Under the pieces are notes generated by a model. The model ran no database searches and had not been told where the DNA came from. It saw only the letters and a program-made list of their open reading frames with translations. 64,000 bases of DNA from Himantopus leucocephalus (taxonomy: Eukaryota; Chordata; Aves; Charadriiformes; Recurvirostridae): assembly GCA_003993805.1 (NCBI GenBank), contig RSEF01000004.1:5952617-6016616 (forward strand). Reading direction: 5' to 3'. Position 1 is the stretch's first letter. The number at the start of each line of letters is the position of its first letter. A program made the position numbers and the translations under genes. This document shows positions 1 to 12,500 of the stretch, in pieces.

Positions 1-428
1 GGCTTTCTTCTGGAGTACAGGGAGCATTTCATTCTCTCCCAGTATTGTCATTGAGACGGATGTGCTTTGTAATGGAAGCAAAAAAAGATAAATGGGTGAA
101 CTAGATTGAAATGCTATAATCCAAGTTAAATTAAATGGAATGCTTTGTTTTAGTTTAAATTTAGAATGATGTTATATGGCTTGGCTAATTACATTTTGTT
201 TTTTCTTGCTTTAAGAGATGAGGATTTTCTTGATAAATCCTGCCTTTTTCTTTCACTGAACCATTAGGGGGTTATAAAATCAATGCGTGATGAATCAGAT
301 GCAATTAGTCTGTCTTTGGATCTAAACTGGAAGTTAATCAAACTTTAAATATGTATTTTGCATCTTGTTTGTGTTAATTCACTACTGCATTATGTATCTT
401 TGCTAAAGACATTATTGATTTTATACAG
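1..428 (+). other. TM9SF2: TM9SF2 intron, 3' end only
   Basis: AT-rich intron sequence leading to the acceptor at 428. No exon, repeat or other element was recognised. Confidence 0.8.
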
Positions 429-561
429 GAAGATGCCCAAGAGGAATTTGGCTGGAAGCTGGTTCATGGAGATGTGTTTAGACCTCCAAGAAAGGGAATG
501 TTACTGTCTGTCTTCTTGGGCCAAGGAACGCAAATTTTCATTATGACATTTATTACTTTAT
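429..561 (+). CDS. TM9SF2: TM9SF2 exon encoding chain residues 1-45 (split codon)
   Basis: The exon starts after TTATACAG and ends before GTAAGT, with phase 0 at the start and one base carried over. It encodes the acidic EDAQEEFGW stretch, the conserved FRPPRKG loop and the first half of the first membrane segment seen here. No upstream exon is recognisable in 1-428, so the preceding intron extends off the window. Confidence 0.95.
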
Positions 562-3500
562 GTAAGTAACTTTGTTAAAGTGATGTGTTTGTAGTGCGAT
601 AGTGTAAGAAAGATGCAATATTATTAAACAAATGATAGATGCCGCCTTTGGAAATGAAGTCCGTCCTTTAGTAAAATAAAATATTAATGCTGTTTCATAA
701 TACTAGTACAGATATCTTCAGTAATGCTGTTGTAAGCAGAGTTGTTCAAAGCGTTGTGGTATCTGAGCTGATTCAGATTCTTCATGATTACAGAAATGAA
801 GCTTCCTTGTTACAAGTTTTTTAAGAAACAAAAACAGTTTGTCATGGTGTAAATTATCCAAGGATCCAGTAATGCAAGTTCAAAGACATGTAATCAAAGC
901 TTTAATGTTCTCAGAACACTTTCTATCTAATACGTTTGACACAACAGCCTGCAGCCATGCAGAAATAAGAGCAAGAATGCATGCCAATGAAATAATACTG
1001 ACACAACGTTGAGATAATATGAGAGCCTACCGTAAATAGCTATATATACATGTGATGATGTAACCTGTCACAATTTGGTGATTTATTATATGTTATCTAT
1101 AAATTCTGCTTTCCAGGTTTTGTTCAGATTTGTTTCTCTTTCATAGAGGAGCTGCTTTTTTTCTATTCGTGATGCTATAAGATTAATAGAATTTTCTTGA
1201 TGGGCATGTCTTTCAGTGTTGATCACAGTTCTTTGTAACTTAACTGCAATAAATTCCTGTGCAACTAGTGTAGTATAGAAAGAAATTGGCAGGGGGGGAA
1301 GCCCTTTTTATGTTTAAAAACAAAACTTCCCACTAGAGATCACTGACAAACTCCTTTTTTGAGAATATCTCTGGGCTGGCCTCTACAATTAGTTCAGATG
1401 CAGGCAGCCTTCTTCTGTTAAAGAGGCTTATTTTTAAGATGGCGCATTCTTGAGGTAAAGTGTTGTCCATCATGGTAGCTTAGAGCCTTTTGTGGAATTT
1501 CAAGCAAGTGACTCATACCTCTAAGATCTTCTGTCTTCACACTTATTTCTACCTTTAAAAAAAAATAAAAAACCAAGCCTGAGAAGCCTCAGCAAAACCA
1601 AACCTAAAAAACCACCAACTTCCTCCCCCAACAAAACCTCTTAGCTCTGTCAAAGTTTTTGGCTTGTCCAGACCTACTGTTCTCAGATGTCCTTTATGCC
1701 ACATATTAGATGTCTCTTGTTACTTAGAATGCGTAAGTGTTGGCCATATGTTTACAGGAGAACTATAGGATTTTAGAAGCAGACATTTTCAAGCTGAAAT
1801 TTGGTTTGGGTTCATTGTTCATCTCTGTGTGGCATTTTATTTTTCAGTCTTTTGGCTATGAGAAACTTTTAAAAGATGGGGTGGAAATAATGCATTATTA
1901 TGAATGAAACGGTGACATTAGAGCTATGGCCCATGTGATGGGGATATGTGAGAGCTTATGCACATAGTCGTCACTTATCTATCTGGTAATGAAAGGGATA
2001 AACATGTACAGTGATACGTGTTACTAGGGAATTTTGACATGTGTCCGCAAATTACTAAATCTTTTTCTCTCTTTAGTCCTAGCTTGCCTTGGTTTTCTTT
2101 CTCCTGCCAACCGTGGTGCTTTGATGACCTGTGCGGTTGTATTGTGGGTCTTACTGGGAACTCCAGCTGGTTACGTGTCTGCTAGAATGTACAAGAGTAA
2201 GTACATGCATTTGTTTAATGTGACACAGCAGGTTAAATTCAGAATTGCTGCACTTAATGTAAACCTCAAACTGGAGCTGGTGTCTCAGACAACAAATCTT
2301 CTTGCTGCTGTACTGCAGAACAGTTGGAAAAAGCCTTGAAATTGAAATTGTTTTTACTTTTTCCCTCAGCGTTTAGAGGCGAGAAGTGGAAGACAAATGT
2401 TTTGCTTACAGCTCTGCTTTGCCCTGGGTTAGTATTGTTTCTCCTTATTCTTTCCTTTATTCTTAAGTATAAATGAATCTGAGGTGGGAAGGAGTGGGGA
2501 AAAAAGTGAATTGTTATGATGCTTGTTTGTTTGATTATTTTCTTTGTTGTTCTGCAAGTTGCTGTTCCTTTGGTATATTGCCTGTCTGTGAATATAAAGC
2601 AAAGTGAATTCTGAGGAGCTGGAGCCTAGTACTCTAGAACACAGCTTCTTAACACCTTGGTTTGTAATCAGCTGTGGGGATAGGAGGAATGATGTGACCC
2701 TCCTGCAAGGTAGTGTCACAGCCTTTGAGAGTCCCTGCACAAGAACATGAGGCATAGTGATGGGATAATTCCGATTAGGTACCACAGCACTCGGTGTGTT
2801 CCAGGTAATCCTGTCTTAACTGNAGTACATGGTTTTGTGATAACTGTGGAGTATCTGGAGTGCCCTTTTGTAAATAAGAGAGACAGCCCTTTAGACAGAA
2901 CTTCTGTTACCTTAGTTAGATCCTGCAACTGTGTTATTGGAAAGGACGCAGGGAATACAATTTAGATTATTTTTCTTTTTTTAAGTAAATAGCTATATAC
3001 TGCTATACTAAGCAGTAGATGTTTAGTATGCTTCTGGGTGATAATAATGCAGAGATTCTCTTAAATGGGTTATAATATTTTATATAAATATAGGTAGTGC
3101 CCAGTTTCGGATATGGCTGTAGCGTGTATGATATTATGGCCGATACTGTTATGGTTGGGAAGGGTGATGGCTCTCCTACCTTCCCTTTTCTCATAGCTAT
3201 CAAGACTTTCTGTGAGAGTTAGGGCAGCGAAGAAAGGGAATAGAAACGNAATGCAGAGATTCTCTTAAATGGGTTATAATATTTTATATAAATGTAGGTA
3301 GTGTCCAGTTTCGGATATGGCTGTAGCGTGTATGATATTATGGCTGATACTGTTATGGTTGGGAAGGGTGATAGCTCTCCTACCTTCCGTTTTCTCATAG
3401 CTATGAAGACCTTCTGTGAGAGTTAGGGCAGCGAAGAAAGGGAATAGAAACGGATTTCTTCTGCAAGTCTTCCATATTTCTTGGTTATAACTTTGGGTAC

Positions 3501-6500
3501 ATGAAGCTACCCTTTGCCAAATGTCCTTGGCAAAAGTTGAGGAAAAGGTTATAAATAACTTCTTAAGGTATCTCTCCCCCCAAAAAAGCCCACAATGAAT
3601 AAAAGATGAATTGGTTTTGAGTATAGTAGAATTTCATCAAATGAAATGTAATGCATTCAATAACAGCTGAGTGTAGTGTTTCTATGAGGAAATCTTATTT
3701 CTAGACAAAATGTGCTTCAGTCTCCCTGCTGTCATTTAGATAATATCTTGAGAGAGAAGAAAATATTTATCGGTGGCAGAAATATCGTGCTGATCATTTA
3801 AACTCCCAAATAAATTAAGTTTCACAGAGGAAGTAAAATGATTGGGGATGGTAGAATAGGAACAGATGTCTTGATTATGCTATGCTAGTTCAGTGAATTT
3901 GCATAATATCATAAACAGCCTAAGGCAGTTATAGTCTCAGTAGACTGATGTGAGTTCATATTTGCAGTATTTTTTTCGAACTTTGGAGCGGGTAAGTGGG
4001 GTCTGTTTTATGAGCTTGAGCAGATGATAAAGATTAGCAAGACTTCTAAACTGGATTTGATTTTTAGTTTTTGTTCAACAAGATGCTTACACCAGGGGTT
4101 GCATGGGTGTGCTTACTTAACAAGTCTATTCTCCCAAACAGTTTTGGCAAGTGTAAGGCCTTTCCTAGGAAAACAGGAGCCTGTCTATTGCTCTAATCCT
4201 CCCTCCTTCCTTTTTAAATTAAATAGGAGCGGAGGATGCGTGTTCACTTCAGGGCAGTTTAAGTTTGGCCTCAGGAACACTTTTTTAACAAACCCAAGGC
4301 AACGGTGCACTTCGCAGGGGCCCTTCCTGAGGCTGAATTTTTCGTGATGCATCTCTGAATCCATGAATGATGTCAATTCACGCAGGCTTTTGTATGGGAT
4401 TCCTTTGCAGTATGTTTTGCTTTGTTTTCAGAGTGGAATGTTTGAAATCTTCATCCTATGTCTTGGCCTTGTTTTCTAGTGTTTTCCCACGTTGTTTAAA
4501 AAATGAGGCAGATGCACTTAACTGGGGAGGAAAGAACAGGTCTGGAGACATGTCATGTCTGATGTAGTCTTTATTTAAATTCTCCGAAGGTGTGGGCTAC
4601 TTAACTGTGTAACTCCATGAGGTGTTAATTCTTGTTGTAGGGAAGAGCCCTCTTTAACCCACCCTTCCACACATGCTGCGGCAGGGTATACATTTGTTGT
4701 GTGACTTCCTAAATAAGAGATTTTTCTCTGGCTGTGTTTTTTCAGAGGGAATTTACTGGTTATAAAGGACCTAAATAAAGGTATTAAATGACTGGCAATA
4801 ATAGAAAAGGTGATTCAGATAAGAGGGTTTTTATTTTTTTTTATCCTTTTTGTGTTCTTTGTACAGATTTTTACAATGGAATGTTTCCATTACTTTTTGG
4901 TTTTATGTAGAGAGTCTTTAAGTAGTAAGTTTACCATAGATACTTGCGTTAGAAGCATTGGATGTTGCAAGCATTTTTGCATTAACTGCACTATTGCTGA
5001 AAGTAACTAGGACTTTTAGGGAATGAAAGATTGCAAGAAGATACCTTTTTTTTTTGATACAGACTTTTAACAGGCTTATGGTTTTTAGTACTAACTGGTA
5101 TTTATTCTTTCCTGAATATTTTAATATCTCTTCTGATCTTTTTTCAGGATTGTCTTTGCTGATTTCTTCATTATGAATCTCATTCTGTGGGTGAAAGGAT
5201 CCTCAGCCGCCATTCCTTTTGGCACTTTGGTTGCTATCCTAGCTATGTGGTTTGGAATTTCAGTCCCACTAACCTTTGTTGGTGCATATTTTGGCTTCAA
5301 AGAGAAGGTAGGGCTCTCTGCATACAGATTGGAAATACACCTGTCCTCTGTAGTTCAGCCACTGAATCCTTCAGCATACAAGAACTGGTTGGATTGAAAC
5401 ATGCACGGCCCTATGATAGTAAAATGATGCTTCACTTTGTCATGATTTTGAAACTGAGTATATGCTTGTAATGTCACGCTAAACCTTTTTTTCTGTCCAT
5501 TCACTAGAATCAGAATTTAATAGTGCTCCTGGAGGTCTTGCTTGCCTTTTGTACTCCAGCAATACCTCAGCAGTTTCATTTTTGAAGTAGTACTTCAGAA
5601 GAGCTGCAATTTGTACTTCACTAGTTTGAGATAATGCCAGACAACTAAGAAAAAGGTGTTTGGTTTTTTTGCCTTTTTTTCATGAAGAACTGAGCAGATT
5701 TCTTTCCGTCATGTTCTGACTTGCTTTACTGACCAATAGTGGGAATGTCGAAAGCATATGTGTGTTTTCCTAGCCCTGCATATTAAATAACTTGTAGGTT
5801 TTTTTGGTTTGGTAACTTGTGATGACTTATGGATGAAAATAAAGTTATGTTTATCAAATCTTTAGATGCTAGTATTAGGGAAAAGTAATCTTATTTATGA
5901 CGTAACAACTTATTTTTTAATTATATTCATTTCTTCCGAAGCCTATTGAACATCCAGTTCGTACAAACCAGATTCCTCGCCAAATTCCGGAACAGTCCTT
6001 TTTCACAAAGCCATTGCCTGGTATCATAATGGGTGGTATCTTGCCCTTTGGCTGCATTTTTATTCAACTTTTTTTCATTCTGAATAGCATTTGGTGAGTA
6101 TCACTTTTTGTTGTTGTTCTAGTTATGCTAGTTTGATAATAAACACACAGTGAGTTTTGAACATCCCAAACCAATTAATATAAGGAATAAACATATTTTT
6201 AAAATCTTTTATCTTCTTGCAAACTTCTGTGGAATTTCCAGGCTCTGCATATTTATTCACGTGCTTAGAACTTAGAAAACTAGTTGTTCTTATTGACAAC
6301 TGCAAAGTGTAAAATTAGAGTCCTGTTTCCTTGTTTTATCTTTCTGACTCTGAACAGCACAAACATGGTTTCATGCTGTAGTGGTTAGGTGGAGCCTGAT
6401 CCATTGTGTAACTAGGTTATGATTTATGAAACTAATATGATCTGGTAGTTTCAGTTGTTAAATCAGAATCAGGTCAAGATCTTGGGATTCTGTGTTCTGC

Positions 6501-9500
6501 AAAACAAAGACTCCACCCCCTGCTATACATCCACACCGCTCCTAAATCTTGTCAAAACCTAGTCAAGCAGGTGCATGGAAGATTAAACCAGTGCAGTCTT
6601 TCTCAACTTTCACAATGAAAACATGAAATGTTTCATACGTTGTTGTTCAGTGGAAAATATTAACCTGAAGGTGCCAGGTCTTTAAGGTGTCCTCTGTTTA
6701 TGTTGAGATTTCTTACAGAACAGTTTTCTAAATCAGTCCTTTAATACAAATATTTTAGATATGTTAGCCTTTCACGTTAGTCCCTAACAAAAGTAGAAAC
6801 CATGTAATATAGCTATGCTGAAGAATGTAATCAGCTGACAAATAGGTGTACTCTGGACTTTTGTAGTTGGAATTACTGAATTCCAGAATTGTTTCTTGTT
6901 ATTTATCCTACAGAAGGGAAGCATGGAGGGAATGTGCAACTAATACTCCCTCTATAAAATCTTATACTGCAGTAGTTGTCACCATCACTCAATGAAGTTG
7001 ATGTGGTTACTTCCCTTACCTGAAAGACAACAAATTAAAAGTAAACAAACATATTTCCCTTGCATTTATTTTTGTGAGGTTTTTTGTGTTTGGTTAACCC
7101 CTGGATTGGAGTCCGACCTGGTCTGGGGCTAGACTGGGAGTGGAGGAGCATCTGGTTGGATGTATTGAGGAGATGCAGAGACACCTGGAAAAGTTTAGCT
7201 GCAGTGGGAGGGGGAAGTGGATATTGTGACTAGAGAAGAGTACAGATGATGCGAGAGTCAGGGAAGCTAAAGGTCCTCTCAACAGAGGCCTGAAGTGATA
7301 AACATTTCTGATGGAAATTGTCCATAATGGTTCTCTGTGAAAGTTTATAGATGCCAATTTCAGGGGAAGCATAACTGAAGACTGAGCATTGCTCTGTAAG
7401 GCAGTGGTTTTCTTACTGCTAGCTTAAATGAATGCGTATTTACAGACTACATTCAGGTAAGGAAAACTTTATGAATCAGCCAATAGTGGTATAGACAAAG
7501 TTACTCCAGTGGTGTGGGGTTTTGGGGATTTGTGGGGGTTTTTTTTGGTTTATTTTTTTATTAGCTTAGCATCTGGCAATGTGACACTGTACATTAACTG
7601 AGAACTTCAACCAAAAATGAGACTCTTGTTCCTATTTTTTTAATTTTAGGTCTCATCAGATGTATTACATGTTTGGATTCCTGTTCCTAGTTTTTATAAT
7701 TCTTCTAATTACGTGTTCGGAAGCTACAGTTTTGCTGTGCTACTTCCATCTGTGTGCAGAGGTAAAAAGTACAGTTTTGATGTAGATACCGTTTTTAGCT
7801 GGAAGATGTTAGAAATAGAGTTGAGGTATTTGCGTATACTGTGATGTGCTGGACACTGTGAATGGATTGTATTGTCAGCCCTTGGCATGGCTATTTTAGT
7901 CGCTCTTCTGGAATGTGCCTTTTGCTTCAAAATCCACCATTAGTAGCAGATAAGCAAAAATAAACTGCCGTAATCTTAGAATACTTTCGTGTTCATATTG
8001 GAGGCAATACAGCTGACTTTGAGAAAGAAGAGGGCTATGTGCTATGTTGGAATTTTTCTTTTTTTGAGATAAATTTTGAAGAATTAAATGTATCTCATAA
8101 GACAATGTTATTTTTTCAGCCAGCTTATTTATGTTCTGTTGTCTATGTGATATCTCTTACTGAATGGCTTTTTGGTTCTTTCAGGATTATCATTGGTGGT
8201 GGCGATCATTCTTGACGAGCAGCTTTACAGCAGTTTATCTCTTTATCTATGCAGTTCATTACTTCTTCTCTAAACTCCAGATAACAGGAACCGCTAGTAC
8301 CATTTTATACTTCGGTTACACAATGATCATGGTCTTGATTTTTTTCCTTTTCACAGGTAAGTACAGTGTTCAAACTAAAATGAATGCAGGGGGTTCCATT
8401 TTTTAAATGAGAAACATTCAGTGAAATTTAGACTATCTGAAACAGTAAATACAATTTATGACTCTTTAGGCAGTGTTACTTTTGTGGTTTGTGACACCAC
8501 ACATCTCAGTAAGGTATTCTTTAAGGTTTTTTTTTCTAACTTGAAATTACACTTATTTATAGTATAATTAATTTTTCTTTGCATATTATATTAGCAGTGA
8601 GTTCAAACCATTATATTTTCAAAGTGCCATTCCTGTTCACTTTGATATCAGGTGTTTAACTTGATTCTGGAATTCATGATTGGTTACAGTTAGAGAGAAT
8701 TGTGCTCTGCATATGGAGAATAAAAGATGTTTTCAGCTTTCGCTATTAGCAAGTGAAGCAGGTTGGTGCTGGGAATAAAGTGAATGTTGACAATAGAGAG
8801 TTCTAGTACTATTAAAGGTGGTCTTACCTGCTCATTAAGCACCACTTCTTAATGACAGGAATGTACCATAGCTGGAGGAACCTATTTGAAATTTGGCTCT
8901 CTGTTTTTAGTGGTCCAACTTTTCTAATGTTACTCATGCAGACTAAGTGTCTTCTACAGAATTCTTCTAATGTTTATAATCACTTGACTCAAACTATAAT
9001 TTCAAGGTTGATTTAATGAGAAATCTGTGCCAGATTTACCATGTGTTAGATGAAATTAGAAGCTCTTCGAAGGGTACTGGCCCTTAAAAATAGCCAGGAG
9101 CATTTTATATTGGTGTTCATCATACTCCTGCTGTTGTGTATGTGGTTTTAACACATAAAGTCAGATCTTTTATGTTTCACTCTGCTTAGCATCATGAAGT
9201 ATGGCAGTGGTAGAACTAGAGAAAATGCTGGTTCATAAAACCAACCTTTACATTCATTCCTAAGATTTGTAATAGAGGATCACTTTGTGGATGGCATGAT
9301 GGATTGTATTGTTACTTCTTAACATCTTCTGCCTGATTATTGAAAGCTGCTGTAATTACTTTCTGTTGGCTTTATGAAATGCATCACTAGACTCCCTTGA
9401 TGCAATTAAAAAAGAGTGGCTAAAATAAGTAATGAAAGTCTTAGTATCAGACTTCAAGTTTGTCAGTTCAGCAGTGAGAAGAAACTTTTTCATCTTTATG

Positions 9501-12500
9501 GCCTCTAATGCGAGTTGATATGAGGCAAAAAACCCACTGTTCATAACAAAACACTGAAGAAAATTACTGTATGTGTTTGAACAAAGCAATTACTGTGTAG
9601 AAATTATATTTAATAACATTAGCTGGCACTTATTGCTAGATTTGTATTATTATTTGTTATTTAGACCTGTGTCTCTTCAAAAGAAAGTTAAAAAGAAAAA
9701 AAATAAAAGAAGTGGGGGGGGAAAGGGGAGCATTAATTCTTCGAATTTTTAATTGTTAGAAGACAAACATAAAAGTTGGCATATTGCCAGTTAACCCCTG
9801 CTTAAATCCTGGCAAAACAGACAATCTCCAGATGTCCGCTATAATATATATCTATATATATTAAAAAAAACCCCAAACTGTAGTCTAAAATGTTTTAATT
9901 ACTTTTAAACTAAAGCAATATGTTAATGTGTGTCTGGGTTTTAGCCTAGATTAGTTGCTATTCTGCCAATTTCAATTTCACTTACAAGATGCAAATTGGT
10001 AGAATTAAAAATATCCCTTTCATATATAAACTGATAATTGAAATTGTCATGGCAGCTGCTGAAATGGTATTAAAAGCTTCAGATGTGCTGATCCTGGAGT
10101 TCTTGATGTGGAGACCAGTGAGGCCCCAAAAGTACAATAATAAACTGTGCTGCTGTTACTTTTGCAGTGTCTCTGCGCAATAGTGATGGCTATGCTGCAT
10201 TTATAGTTCATGAGGAAAGCTTACTACATGGTCCCTGTGGTCTTTTTTAACATTTAATAGCACAGCTAGTCACTAGACAGGTAATGGGGATAATAAGTAT
10301 ATGGAGTGTGTAATAAATCCTTACTAATATAAAGTGCTGTGATAGATTTCTTTTCCATAATTAGTTTGATTGCTATTTGGGCTGAAATGTAAGCTATTCT
10401 AGATAGATAACTCAAGCAGAAGACACCTAACTTTGCTTTGTTTTGTAAAATATTACGATATAGCACTTGCTTTGGAAAATAAGGGTTCGGTCCTTCACAA
10501 GTTTATGGAGGTGAGGGATTTTGCTAACATAACTTTACACACTGTTTGCATTAATAGTGCTGTTCTTGCATGTATGTTCCCAAATGGGACCTTGATCTGT
10601 TCCACTTAACTTAGCACTAGGTATTTTGGTTTTCTCTATTCTTGCTTATTAGGTCTCAGTAACTGTGACAGAAATAAATATAAAGGGCATCGTTAATACC
10701 TCCTGTGTGGCAGTGTGTTGTGTTACTGTGGATATTACAAAAGAGATCATAAGGAATAAGTAAATAGGAACTGAATGCTTGTATGGCAACAACAACAATA
10801 ATATAATCTGATCGGTGAAACCTAACAATTAATGTGCACATCCAAACAAGACAATTTTATTTTAATGTACAAAGTGCAGCTAATCTTTCAAGAAATAATA
10901 AGTGTGGTTGAATGCGGGTAGCTACATGATTACATGCATTTTATGCTAGGAGACGAAAAAATTCTGAACATAGTCAAAGCATGTTGCTTTACAGTGACCT
11001 CTATTTTTGAACATCATTTTCACTTGTGAATTAATGCCATTTTCAAAATTGAGTTTTGATCTTCTGGGTAGATTGTGTTTAGAATCCAAGATTCTGAAGC
11101 ACCCACCACTGTGCGGTGATTGAAACCAGTATGATACAGAGAGCTTTTAAGGTACATAAGAAGTATCAGCCAAGTGCAGAGTGCTTTTCTATTCGCTTTC
11201 TTACAATCTGTTCGTGCTTTGAATTCTTTTTTCTTCATTAAACAATAAAGCTAGAAGAAACGAATAGAGCACAACAGTCTGCTTAATGCATTTTGGCATT
11301 ATTCTGTGCAATAATCCTTGTTTTTAATTTTGAATTTAAACTAGTTTACTAATAACTTTCACTTGTCCAGTTAGATGCTAGCTTTCTGTGTATAAGATCA
11401 TCTTTCTGTGTGTAAGAAAACTGTTGCTGTGTGGTAGTATATATATTGCAGACCAGAGTATGCAACAGTATATAAACTGGAGGACAGAAAGATAAAAAAC
11501 AACTGTGGCATCAGTGTCTCCCTTCTTAAGTATAAATGGATGTATTGGACATATTTTGCTTCTTGGCTAGAGAAATGACTTGAGACATGTTCACAACAGG
11601 GCTCTTGAATTTTAAATAGCTCCCACAAAAATGAACTTTTAGCTGTACCTCCCCGGGATGATCAATGATGTACAGTGGGATGCAGTGGAGTAGGATGGCA
11701 TCAGTTTCCTAGACTAGTAAGGGTTATTTAGAAAGGCAGAATCTTAAAATATGAAGGTCACCAACTTAGGGAAAAATAAAGGTCTGCCCCACAAGAGTAA
11801 GTTCTGAAATGCATCCCCTTGAGATGCTTTTTCATTTAATTTAAGCTGGTGAGTGGTTAGGATTGGGTAAACGTTATCCATGAAACTAATTTGTAATATT
11901 AGATTAAAACAAACAAACAGATTTCAGAGTCTCAGTGGAAGAATTGGTGTCAGGCTTGGTATCTTTACGCGGTGTCGTTTGATAGAGATATGCATATAAT
12001 AGCTGTAAAAACCTTACAATGGAAAGGAGTTTAGACCAATCAGAAAATAATTTGAGAGGTCTCAACTCTTAGAACTAGTGGGGTTTTTTGTGTATTTGTT
12101 CGGGGGTTTTGAGTTTTGTGAGGGTTTTTGTGTGTCTTTTTTTTTAACGTCTTTAAAAAAAAATCACCTTTGGGTATCTGTTTTCTGTCATGTTGTGTTC
12201 ATTGATGCNTAGCTGTAAAAACCTTACAATGGAAAGGAGTTTAGACCAATCAGAAAATAATTTGAGAGGTCTCAACTCTTAGAACTAGTGGGGTTTTTTG
12301 TGTATTTGTTCGGGGGTTTTGAGTTTTGTGGGGGTTTTTGTGTGTCTCTTTTTTTAACGTCTTTAAAAAAAATCACCTTTGGGTGTCTGTTTTCTGTCAT
12401 GTTGTGTTCATTGATGCCTGTCAGCAAAGCAGTAAGCTGAAGAGGTATGCTCCTTGTTGATAGTGCTTCAAAACTTTGGTTTCAGTTTGGGTGTGTTTTG

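Noticed and set aside
3003..3203. Real segmental duplication at 3046-3452 as the default explanation
   Set aside because: The single N exactly between the copies, and three other sites with the same structure, make an assembly overlap the simpler reading.
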